Assembly (NCBI GenBank): GCA_002477955.1
Contig: DLLE01000066.1
Location: 1 to 5,313, forward strand
Reading direction: 5' to 3'
Length of the DNA: 5,313 nt
DNA from: Treponema sp. UBA7570
Lineage (GTDB): Bacteria; Spirochaetota; Spirochaetia; Treponematales; Treponemataceae
Positions 1 through 5,167 of this stretch are shown here, piece by piece (position 1 is the stretch's first letter; each line of letters starts with the position of its first letter). Below the pieces are notes generated by a model that was given only the letters and a program-made list of their open reading frames with translations, made no database searches and was not told where the DNA came from. A program made the translations under genes and the position numbers.

Positions 1-223
1 CAATCCTCGCACGTCTTTTTTCTGTTTAGATATTTTCTAATCTTTCTAATCTTTTTTATAAACTATATTAGATTTTTTATTATATTTTTATCAATCTTTT
101 ATATTAGTTTTTATCTAATCTTTCTAAGTTTTTATTTTAGAAACCTAATATTTATTAGATTTTTTATTTGCTTTTTTCTAAAAAATATGATTAGATATAA
201 AAAAATATAAAAATTCATAAAAT
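1..223. repeat. A/T-rich repeat region upstream of parA; candidate centromere and operator
   Basis: No gene lies here. After about 20 mixed bases the stretch is almost entirely A and T, and it carries some twelve TTAG or CTAA cores between 26 and 194. Two 24-base segments (26-49 and 104-127) match at 21 positions and share the identical 13-mer CTAATCTTTCTAA, with cores spaced 11 then 9 bases in both. The 15-mer ATTAGATTTTTTATT occurs at 67-81 and again at 154-168. CTAATCTTT is tandem at 37-45 and 46-54. CTAATA-TT-TATTAG (145-158) is a perfect inverted repeat. In plasmid partition operons whose centromere protein is a ribbon-helix-helix dimer, arrays of short degenerate repeats upstream of parA act as both centromere and autorepression operator. 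This position and pattern fit that role. The assignment is inference, and an A/T-rich unwinding region is the main alternative. Confidence 0.6.
186..211 (+). promoter_or_regulatory. Candidate -10 region of the parA operon
   Basis: TATGAT (186-191) and TATAAA (196-201 and 206-211) are possible -10 hexamers shortly before parA. None has a convincing -35 partner at 16-18 bases, and in such A/T-rich DNA these matches are expected by chance. A promoter is needed here because parA is the first gene of its strand in the window. The TTAG core at 191-194 would overlap it, which would suit repression by the small DNA-binding protein. Confidence 0.3.
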
Positions 224-241
224 TTGGAGACAGGCAAAAAA

Positions 242-994
242 ATGAAAAAAATAGCGGTTGCCATACAAAAGGGTGGAGTAGGCAAAACAACAATTAGTCT
301 TTCGCTGGCGGCGGAACTTGCCTTGCAAGGAAAAAAAGTTCTTCTTATAGACGCGGACCCTCAAGGAAACTCCACAGGAACATTGCTGGAATCTTTTGAC
401 CACGACCTTGCAGAGGCTCTTTACGGCGATGTTACAATTGATCAGGTTATATCAGCAACAACAGTCGAAAATCTTTTTGTAATTCCGACAAATTCAATCG
501 ACAGAAAAGGAAGCCGCTCACTAAAAACATACCGCTCAAGCGAAGCTCAAAAAGAACCTTATATCTTTGTAGACCTTTGCGATGAAGTTGAAAAACTCGG
601 CTTTGAGTACTGTATTTTTGACACATCTCCAGCATTCGACGCCTTTGAAGAAGACATTATGACAGCGTCTGACGAAGTTATTGTTGTTATAAAAGCAGAC
701 GCATATTCTCAGGACGGGCTTCAAATTTTCAAAGATAACCTGGACAGTTATAAAAAACGCCGCCGCGTCCAAAATCCCAAATTTGAAACAATAGTCCTTA
801 ACGAAATCAACAGAAGCATAAAGCTTACAGATATTATTTCTGAAGGTTTAAACGCCGGAGATTTTAATGTCGTTTATGTTCCTGTCGATCAGGATTTTAA
901 ATATGCCACAATTGAAAGACAGACAATTCAGCAGCGCGGAGGAAAAAAAGAAACTCTCGACGCTCTAAAAAAACTTGCAGATTTGATAAAATAA
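242..994 (+). CDS. parA: ParA-family partition ATPase
   Basis: A 250-residue deviant-Walker ATPase that would drive segregation of the replicon by ATP-dependent, DNA-bound dimer gradients over the nucleoid. The Walker A motif KGGVGKTT is at residues 10-17, with signature lysine K10 and catalytic lysine K15. The second motif DADPQGN is at 37-43 and the Walker B-like FDTSP at 126-130. There is no N-terminal helix-turn-helix extension as in the ~400-residue P1 type, so operator binding is probably done by the next gene's product. I start at ATG 242, giving MKKIAVAIQKGG, the usual ParA opening. GACAGG ends 7 bases before it, whereas an in-frame TTG at 224 would bury that ribosome site inside the gene. 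It is first of three genes, 35 bases before the small ribbon-helix-helix gene and upstream of repA. Related MinD or other ParA-like ATPases are less likely given this setting. Confidence 0.93.
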   Translation: MKKIAVAIQKGGVGKTTISLSLAAELALQGKKVLLIDADPQGNSTGTLLESFDHDLAEALYGDVTIDQVISATTVENLFVIPTNSIDRKGSRSLKTYRSSEAQKEPYIFVDLCDEVEKLGFEYCIFDTSPAFDAFEEDIMTASDEVIVVIKADAYSQDGLQIFKDNLDSYKKRRRVQNPKFETIVLNEINRSIKLTDIISEGLNAGDFNVVYVPVDQDFKYATIERQTIQQRGGKKETLDALKKLADLIK

Positions 995-1017
995 CAGTGT
1001 AGGGCAAAACTTTTATT

Positions 1018-1022
1018 GGAGG
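1018..1022 (+). promoter_or_regulatory. Ribosome binding site of the ribbon-helix-helix gene
   Basis: GGAGG lies 7 bases before ATG 1030. It is the strongest ribosome site in the three-gene operon, in keeping with a DNA-binding partner made in excess over ParA. That inference about dosage is tentative. Confidence 0.75.
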
Positions 1023-1029
1023 AACAAAA

Positions 1030-1359
1030 ATGCCGATCGCAACAAAAAAAATACCTCAAGAATTTTTAAATCAAATAAAAACAAACCTCACAAAAACAGA
1101 AAAAACTGAAGAACCTGCGGAAAAACTTGCCGCAACATCAGTTTCCAAGACTTCCGCTGAGCCTAAAAAAGGAAAATATGCCGACGTAATGAACATAAGG
1201 CTTTCGGAAGGCCGCCGCGAAGAAATTAAAAAATTCTGCACAAACTGCGGAGTTTCAATAACTCAATACATCGAGTCTTCTTTTGAATATCTTTCAAAAG
1301 AAGTTGCTGCCGGAAGAATCATAATTTCAAAAGGCGGAATTTCAAGTACCGGCAACTAA
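1030..1359 (+). CDS. Small ribbon-helix-helix protein, probable ParA partner (centromere-binding)
   Basis: A 109-residue protein, not recognised by name. Residues 1-49 are rich in Lys, Thr, Glu and Ala with little predicted order. Residues 51-95 look like a ribbon-helix-helix unit: strand DVMNIRL (52-58), a first helix about 59-72 and a second about 76-92. Such proteins dimerise through the strand, which then sits in the DNA major groove. The gene directly after a ParA lacking its own DNA-binding domain is typically the centromere-binding protein (ParG/Omega-like). There the flexible N-terminal tail stimulates the ParA ATPase, and the dimer represses the operon. I infer the same job here, with the repeats at 26-194 as likely target. 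A Cys-X-X-Cys pair (C70, C73) at the turn between the helices is unusual. No close sequence signature of ParB with a KorB/HTH fold is present. A pure transcription repressor of the operon is the alternative. Confidence 0.75.
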   Translation: MPIATKKIPQEFLNQIKTNLTKTEKTEEPAEKLAATSVSKTSAEPKKGKYADVMNIRLSEGRREEIKKFCTNCGVSITQYIESSFEYLSKEVAAGRIIISKGGISSTGN

Positions 1360-1382
1360 AAAACGGATGGAAAAAAATCAAA

Positions 1383-2399
1383 ATGGGAAAAAAAATAAAC
1401 CGGGAAAACAGCCTTATTCCAATTGATAATTCGGCGGACGAACTGTTCGAATCCCTTAATCAACTGGAAACTCAAAAGACAAAAAATGTTTTAAGTTATA
1501 TTCCGAGTTTTTTTACGACAGCTTCTTTGCCTTTTAAGAATATAAATAAAACAGAGTTTATACGAAAAGCAAGCAATGGAATTTCTTTGATATTGAATTC
1601 TCCAACAAATGTTCCGTTTGGAAAGTATGGACGGCTAATTCTTTCTGTTTTTACAACGCATGCAGTTCTTTCTAAAGAAAAAAATGTGCCTGTAATCGTT
1701 GAATTTGATTCCTTGTCGCAACTTTTAAATGAAATGCAGCTTCCTCGTCAAAGGGGAAAAGACATTCTTGAGCAGCTCTCGTGCTTTACAAGAGCAACAT
1801 TTTCGTTTGAGAAAAAAGAAGAAATTCAGCTTCAGGCAAGTTTATTTAAAGAATTATATGAACCTGGAGAAAAAATTCCAAAAGGTCCGGTCGAAGTAAA
1901 AACAACGACAACAGGAACAATTCTTTTTACAGATGGCGTTCAGTTTCAAGAAATTATAGATCCGTCTTCAAAAAGTCAGCGTGTTGGAAAATTTAAAATT
2001 ATTCTTTCTGCAAATTTTGCCGCTTTTTGTCAGACACATGCAGTTCCGATTAACTATACTGTTTATAAAGATATTACAAGTCCGGTTGGAAAAGACATTT
2101 ATGCCTGGCTTGTTTACAGAAATAACGGACTTATGGCAGAAAAACCTGTCTTTATACCAAGAGATAAACTTGTTGAACAGTTTATGCCCGTTGCAGAAGA
2201 TTCTGATCCAAAAATTGCGAATGTAAATTATTCCCGGATAATTGATCAAATAAGAGAAATAAAAAAAGAGTATTATCCAGAATTAAAAGTTGATATTGAT
2301 AAAACCGGAGCAGGAATTACCTTGTTTAAGAGTCCTACACCTGTTCTTGCAGATGATATAAGATATGCCCTTATTTCTTCTGATTTGGGAGGATTGTAA
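1383..2399 (+). CDS. repA: Plasmid-type RepA replication initiator
   Basis: A 338-residue protein resembling the plasmid-encoded RepA family (the Pfam RepA_C type), initiators that bind origin repeats and recruit host DnaA and helicase. Family-like landmarks are the block at 78-143 (PFGKYGRLILSVF, then THAVLSKE, a DSLSQLLNEM segment and an RGKDILEQLSCFTRATFSF segment) and the block at 219-246 (HAVPINY, then SPVGKDIYAWLVYR). The second matches the Asp-Ile-Tyr-x-Trp-Leu-x-Tyr-Arg motif typical of this family. The rest is likely winged-helix DNA-binding fold. Start ATG 1383 is 23 bases after the preceding stop. The ribosome site is weak (GGATGG ending 12 bases upstream), which may keep initiator levels low or couple translation to the gene before. 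The iterons begin just downstream. To the eye its codons are more T-ended than those of parA, hinting at separate ancestry. I see no frameshift or truncation. Confidence 0.85.
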   Translation: MGKKINRENSLIPIDNSADELFESLNQLETQKTKNVLSYIPSFFTTASLPFKNINKTEFIRKASNGISLILNSPTNVPFGKYGRLILSVFTTHAVLSKEKNVPVIVEFDSLSQLLNEMQLPRQRGKDILEQLSCFTRATFSFEKKEEIQLQASLFKELYEPGEKIPKGPVEVKTTTTGTILFTDGVQFQEIIDPSSKSQRVGKFKIILSANFAAFCQTHAVPINYTVYKDITSPVGKDIYAWLVYRNNGLMAEKPVFIPRDKLVEQFMPVAEDSDPKIANVNYSRIIDQIREIKKEYYPELKVDIDKTGAGITLFKSPTPVLADDIRYALISSDLGGL

Positions 2400-2419
2400 C
2401 AGTTTGGTTATAAAATTTT

Positions 2420-2438
2420 GTGTAACAGAGTTGTTATC
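2420..2438 (-). repeat. Inverted copy of the origin iteron
   Basis: Read on the minus strand, this is GATAAC-AACT-CTGTTACAC, matching the direct iterons at all defined positions except the last. It lies 21 bases after the repA stop, on the far side of the A/T-rich stretch from the direct array. The melting candidate is thus flanked by initiator sites in opposite orientations. Confidence 0.8.
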
Positions 2439-2460
2439 TATTTTTAGGAAATCCACAGAA

Positions 2461-2515
2461 TTTGCTTTTCTATTATTAGTTTAAATATATTATTAGATTA
2501 TTATTAGATATAATG
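2461..2515. other. Candidate DNA unwinding element
   Basis: Almost pure A/T, with TATTATTAG at 2471-2479, 2488-2496 and 2499-2507. The stretch sits between the inverted iteron and the direct array, where an iteron origin usually melts. The trinucleotide rhythm (TAT-TAT-TAG) loosely recalls DnaA-trio elements, but I do not claim that identity. TTAGATATAA at 2504-2513 recurs at 191-200 before parA. Confidence 0.55.
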
Positions 2516-2609
2516 GTAGAAATAACTAAACTGTTACATTCGGATAACATGACTGTTACATAGAAAATTTGAACTGTAAGTTTCTTCTATAGTATAAAGA
2601 AAATAAAAC

Positions 2610-2618
2610 TTATCCACA
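2610..2618 (+). promoter_or_regulatory. DnaA box, perfect TTATCCACA
   Basis: Exact match to the high-affinity bacterial DnaA box, 2 bases before the iteron at 2621. It is the only perfect copy I find in the window, and its placement inside the iteron array argues it is functional. It implies that the host DnaA cooperates with RepA at this origin. Confidence 0.8.
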
Positions 2619-2664
2619 ATGATAACGTAACTGTTACATAAAAAAAGAGATTTCCACAGGTGAT

Positions 2665-2673
2665 TGTGGATGA
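2665..2673 (-). promoter_or_regulatory. Weaker DnaA-box-like site (TCATCCACA)
   Basis: On the minus strand this reads TCATCCACA, one change from the consensus, and faces the perfect box at 2610. Two further two-mismatch matches are AAATCCACA (2449-2457) and ATTTCCACA (2650-2658). The last of these forms a nearby convergent pair with this site. Clustering of four CCACA-type sites in about 225 bases is suggestive, but the weak ones may be chance. Confidence 0.5.
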
Positions 2674-2732
2674 GTATAACCAGACTGTTACATTTTTTGA
2701 TAACAAGATTGTTACATATAAAATAAAAGCAG

Positions 2733-2750
2733 CAAGAATTACAAGAATTA
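2733..2750 (+). repeat. Tandem CAAGAATTA duplication in the origin
   Basis: CAAGAATTA occurs twice head to tail (2733-2741, 2742-2750) in the 71-base gap between the fifth and sixth iterons. It runs directly into a perfect inverted repeat AGTTTA-AAGA-TAAACT (2750-2765). No known protein site is recognised. It could be a host-factor or partition-protein site, or simple slippage. Confidence 0.6.
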
Positions 2751-2873
2751 GTTTAAAGATAAACTAGGTTTTGCATTAAACTTGAGAAGATAACATAACT
2801 GTTACAAACGATTAGAATTCTACATTCAGGCTAGATAACAAAACTGTTACATTGAGTTTGACCAGAAAACTTA

Positions 2874-2970
2874 CCCCGGATGTGCAGGACGCAGCCGACC
2901 GCAGGCAGAACTTTGTTCTGCCTGCGGTCGATGAGCGTTAGCGAATCCGGAGCAGCCGGATAAGACGGGG
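2874..2970. repeat. GC-rich palindromic intergenic element
   Basis: This GC-rich block between the last iteron and the arginase stop contrasts sharply with its A/T-rich surroundings. Its core is a perfect 16-bp inverted repeat (2896-2911 and 2915-2930) with a TTT loop. A second small hairpin TCCGG-AGCAG-CCGGA lies at 2946-2960, and CCCCG (2874-2878) can pair with CGGGG (2966-2970) to close the whole into a multi-armed fold. AGCCGGATAAGA (2954-2965) recurs inverted at 5243-5254. It resembles dispersed intergenic REP-like repeats rather than a gene. No T run follows the main stem on either strand, so it is not a standard intrinsic terminator, though it may still protect or end the arginase mRNA. 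Confidence 0.75.
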
Positions 2971-2986
2971 AATGCGGTTCAGAATT

Positions 2987-3892
2987 TTAATAAAGGGTTT
3001 CGCCCAAAAGTCTTGAAGCCAAGCTTGCCGCCAGAATTGCGGTTTGGTTTCGGACGTCGAGAATCGGGTTTACTTCGACAATTTCGGCGGATTTTACTTT
3101 TTTTGTGCCAGCCATTTCTTCCATTAAAAGGAGAGCCTCGCGGTTTGTAAGACCTCCTGGAAGCGGAATTCCTGTTCCTGGCGCATACATTGGGTCGAGA
3201 ACGTCCATGTCAAAACTTACGTGGATTATGTCGATTTTTTGAAAAAATTCTTTTACTTTCTGGACAATTGCCGGAAATCCGTGCCTGTCGATGTCGCTCA
3301 TTGTAAAAACCGTAACGCCGGCTTCTTTCATTAAAATTTTTTCGCCAGAATCAAGGTCGCGGCAACCGACAAAACAGATGTTTTTTGGATCGATTTTCTG
3401 CCCTTCAAAATAAAGGTTTGTAAGTTCAGAAAGGCCGATTCCTGCTGAAGCGGCAAGACATTCGCCGTGAATATTTCCGCTTGGCGTTGTGTTCGTATCG
3501 TTAAAATCTCCGTGCGCGTCAACATAAAGCACGCCGAAAGATTTATTTTGTTTTTTTGCTGTTGCGCTGATTCCTGCGATTGAACCGAGCGCAATTGAAT
3601 GGTCGCCTCCGAGAACGAGTGGAAATTCGTTTTTGCCGGAAATTTCTTCGACAAGTTCAGCAAGTTTTGTGCAGGCATTTACGATTGGTTTTAAGTATTT
3701 TGCTTTAGGATTTCCGATATTTTGATATTCCTGCGGTTTTGCATGAAAAATATCTGTGTGTTCAAAAGTAGAGTGGCCGAGGCTTTCCAGCCGCTGTTTT
3801 ATTCCTGCAAGACGGATTGCAGACGGCCCCATGTCTGAACCGTGGCGGCTTGCGCCAAAATCTAGAGGCATTTCTAAAATGTGTATTTTCAT
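2987..3892 (-). CDS. rocF: Arginase
   Basis: A 301-residue cytoplasmic enzyme hydrolysing L-arginine to ornithine and urea with a two-manganese centre. All signature parts of the ureohydrolase fold are present: GGDHSIALG (95-103), DAHGDFN (125-131), SGNIHG (138-143), SFDMDVLDP (226-234) and EVNP (273-276). Metal ligands by family correspondence are H98, D125, H127, D129, D228 and D230. H142 fits the proton-shuttling histidine, and N131, S138 and E273 fit substrate recognition. The DFN...TTPSGNIHG loop favours arginase over agmatinase or formimidoylglutamase. Length and ends agree with Bacillus-type arginases, and the opening MKIHILEMPLDFGASRHGSDMGPSAIR aligns from the first Met, so start 3892 is firm. 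No ribosome binding site precedes it, and a promoter abuts the start. It lies 58 bases downstream of a PucR-type regulator on the same strand, its probable controller. Intact, with no missing residues seen. Confidence 0.93.
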   Translation of the reverse strand: MKIHILEMPLDFGASRHGSDMGPSAIRLAGIKQRLESLGHSTFEHTDIFHAKPQEYQNIGNPKAKYLKPIVNACTKLAELVEEISGKNEFPLVLGGDHSIALGSIAGISATAKKQNKSFGVLYVDAHGDFNDTNTTPSGNIHGECLAASAGIGLSELTNLYFEGQKIDPKNICFVGCRDLDSGEKILMKEAGVTVFTMSDIDRHGFPAIVQKVKEFFQKIDIIHVSFDMDVLDPMYAPGTGIPLPGGLTNREALLLMEEMAGTKKVKSAEIVEVNPILDVRNQTAILAASLASRLLGETLY

Positions 3893-3898
3893 AACGGC

Positions 3899-3927
3899 AT
3901 TATAATTTTTTTTTTTGCGAATGTTAA
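3899..3927 (-). promoter_or_regulatory. Near-consensus promoter of the arginase gene, leaderless arrangement
   Basis: On the minus strand, TTAACA (3927-3922) is followed after exactly 17 bases by TATAAT (3904-3899). This is one mismatch from the full sigma-70-type consensus, with ideal spacing. Only GCCGTT separates the -10 from ATG 3892, so the hexamer occupies -12 to -7 relative to the A of the start codon. Transcription should therefore begin at or within a base or two of the ATG. The spacer is mostly an A run, which bends DNA and may strengthen the promoter. Confidence 0.75.
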
Positions 3928-3950
3928 TAAAGAGGGTAGCGACGTTTTTT

Positions 3951-5138
3951 TTACTTTTTTAGAAGCTCTTTAATGTAAATTGCAATTTGCAAAAGACAGC
4001 GAGTGTCGCCGTCAGAAAGGTCAACATTCAGAATTTCTTGCAGACGCTGAATCCGGTATAAAACGGTGTTTCGGTGAGTATTGTTTTGTTCAGAAACACT
4101 GTGAATGTTTCCGCCGAGTTTTAAGTAAAGCTTGAGAGTTTTTAAGTAGTCTTCGCGCTTTGCATTTTCGAGCTGGTCTAGGTTTCCGAGGACAGTTTTA
4201 TAAAGTTGTTCGAGAACCTTTTTGTTTTTTACTTCAAGCAGAATTTTATAAATTCCGAGATTGTCGTACTTTTCGAGCTTTTCTGCATTTTTCGAAAGAT
4301 TCATTGTAATTTCCGCGTGGACAAAAGCTTCTTGAAGTTCTTCTGCAGAAGAGCAGTATTCTGAAAGCGAAAGTTTGGAATTGCAAAAAAATTTATCATT
4401 TCGCGTTATGCGGAAAAGCTCTTCTGTAAAAAAAGAATTGTCATTTTTAATAATGTAGATTACTTTTCTGTTGTGAATAAAACAGCAGTAGTCGTTTTGC
4501 GAAAAATTGATTTTTGGATTTAGCGAAAATTGAACATACCGCTTTGCCTGCTCAATATCGTTATTAAAAAAATCTTCTTTTAATTCCAAGAGCGCAACCG
4601 AAAAACTTTTTGCGTCATGAAAAACCGTGTTTTCGATTTGCTTTGGGTCAAATTTCTGAGTTTCAAAAATTGCGCGATAGAAAAATTTTTCAACATTATG
4701 GCTGTTTTGGCTGTCGGCAGAAATCATATTTCCGATTTCCTGCATTAAGTCTACCGTATGAATTTCCCACGGCATTGTAAAAAGCGGAAAATTGATTTGG
4801 TCGCAATAAGTTTTAATCTCCTGAGGAATTTCAAAAATATATTTTCCAGTATTGACGATTAAACCAGAAGCATTATGACCGGAAAATTTTTCAATAAAAT
4901 CTCTTAAAAATGAACACAAATTTTCAGACTCATTTATTCCCTCGTTTTCGGATTTTCGTTTGAGCAAAAGCCCTGTTGTGATTGCAAGTTCTCCGCCGCG
5001 GATAAATTCGCTAAAAGAAGGATCTTCCGTGTAATAAATCCAGCTGACAGTCTGCTTAAGGCCTTCGCGCCCGGCGACAAGCTTTAGTTTAAAAGGAGTT
5101 TCCGAAAAATTAAGGAGAGTGTTTACTGTAAGTGCCAT
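3951..5138 (-). CDS. PucR-family transcriptional regulator
   Basis: A 395-residue regulator with the three-part PucR/CdaR layout. Residues 1-125 match the PucR N-terminal sensory domain (MALTVNTLL opening, KLVAGREGL at 18-26, VSWIYYTEDP at 31-40, RGGELAITTGLLL at 47-59, FPLFTMPWE at 117-125). Residues about 175-285 would be the degenerate GGDEF-like domain, lacking any GGDEF motif. Residues about 335-392 form the C-terminal helix-turn-helix, with GGNIHSVSEQNNTHRNTVLYRIQRL at its core and an L-GD-TR segment at 375-381. Such proteins control purine, amino-acid or sugar-acid catabolism. Being just upstream of arginase, this one plausibly senses arginine or nitrogen status and acts on it or on itself. 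I start at ATG 5138, which has AAGGTGG 5 bases upstream and gives the family N terminus. An in-frame ATG at 5210 would add 24 unrelated residues. The specific ligand is unknown. Confidence 0.87.
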   Translation of the reverse strand: MALTVNTLLNFSETPFKLKLVAGREGLKQTVSWIYYTEDPSFSEFIRGGELAITTGLLLKRKSENEGINESENLCSFLRDFIEKFSGHNASGLIVNTGKYIFEIPQEIKTYCDQINFPLFTMPWEIHTVDLMQEIGNMISADSQNSHNVEKFFYRAIFETQKFDPKQIENTVFHDAKSFSVALLELKEDFFNNDIEQAKRYVQFSLNPKINFSQNDYCCFIHNRKVIYIIKNDNSFFTEELFRITRNDKFFCNSKLSLSEYCSSAEELQEAFVHAEITMNLSKNAEKLEKYDNLGIYKILLEVKNKKVLEQLYKTVLGNLDQLENAKREDYLKTLKLYLKLGGNIHSVSEQNNTHRNTVLYRIQRLQEILNVDLSDGDTRCLLQIAIYIKELLKK

Positions 5139-5143
5139 TTTTG

Positions 5144-5150
5144 CCACCTT
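5144..5150 (-). promoter_or_regulatory. Ribosome binding site deciding the regulator's start
   Basis: AAGGTGG on the minus strand, one change from the ideal Shine-Dalgarno, lies 5 bases before ATG 5138. It would be inside the coding region if translation began at 5210, so it supports the shorter 395-residue protein. Confidence 0.75.
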
Positions 5151-5167
5151 GTAACTAGTACACAAAA

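Larger units (their letters stand above)
2521..2852 (+). repeat. Iteron array, seven direct 19-bp copies
   Basis: Consensus is GATAAC-NNNN-CTGTTACAT, with the four variable bases all purine or A/T. Copies lie at 2521-2539, 2543-2561, 2621-2639, 2675-2693, 2699-2717, 2789-2807 and 2834-2852. Three are perfect (2543, 2621, 2834) and four have one change (first base at 2521 and 2675, seventh defined base at 2699, last base at 2789). Start-to-start distances are 22, 78, 54, 24, 90 and 45 bases, so only two pairs have the ~two-turn spacing usual in compact iteron arrays. Each copy has internal dyad symmetry, TAAC-6-GTTA. They are the likely binding sites of the RepA encoded directly upstream and would set copy number through RepA titration and handcuffing. 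Confidence 0.92.
2400..2870. other. Replication origin region (iteron type), no gene
   Basis: This 471-base gap holds no credible coding sequence and is dense with origin elements. There is one inverted iteron (2420-2438), an A/T-rich stretch with three TATTATTAG copies (2471-2507) and seven direct iterons (2521-2852). A perfect DnaA box (2610-2618), a weaker opposed box (2665-2673) and a tandem 9-mer (2733-2750) are also present. Adjacency to repA and the combination of iterons, DnaA box and A/T-rich melting candidate are the hallmarks of iteron-controlled origins. Initiation here by RepA with DnaA is inferred. Confidence 0.85.

Noticed and set aside
224..241. In-frame TTG start adding six residues to ParA
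   Set aside because: It would place the GACAGG ribosome site inside the gene. The protein from ATG 242 begins with the standard ParA opening, whereas the added residues METGKK match nothing in the family.
447..772. Minus-strand open frames inside parA
   Set aside because: They lie opposite a strongly conserved ATPase, have Phe/Leu/Cys-rich products of low complexity and no recognisable domain or ribosome site. They are shadows of the coding frame.
1360..1382. Antisense RNA or leader peptide controlling repA
   Set aside because: The gap is only 23 bases, with no hairpin and no opposing promoter that I can see. Copy control through iterons is the simpler reading.
1968..2249. Open frames on both strands inside the second half of repA
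   Set aside because: They overlap the block carrying the RepA family motif, and their products show no domain. The repA frame explains the sequence.
2521..2852. CRISPR array
   Set aside because: The repeats are only 19 bases with four degenerate positions and spacers from 3 to 71 bases, and no cas gene is near. The iteron interpretation fits much better.
2896..2930. Intrinsic terminator for arginase
   Set aside because: The stem is strong, but on the minus strand it is followed by GGCTGCGTCC rather than a T run, and on the plus strand by ATGAGCG. It is listed as a palindromic element instead.
3331..3678. Second minus-strand frame of 115 codons inside the arginase gene
   Set aside because: It is an out-of-frame reading across the metal-binding region of arginase, and the product has no recognisable motif.
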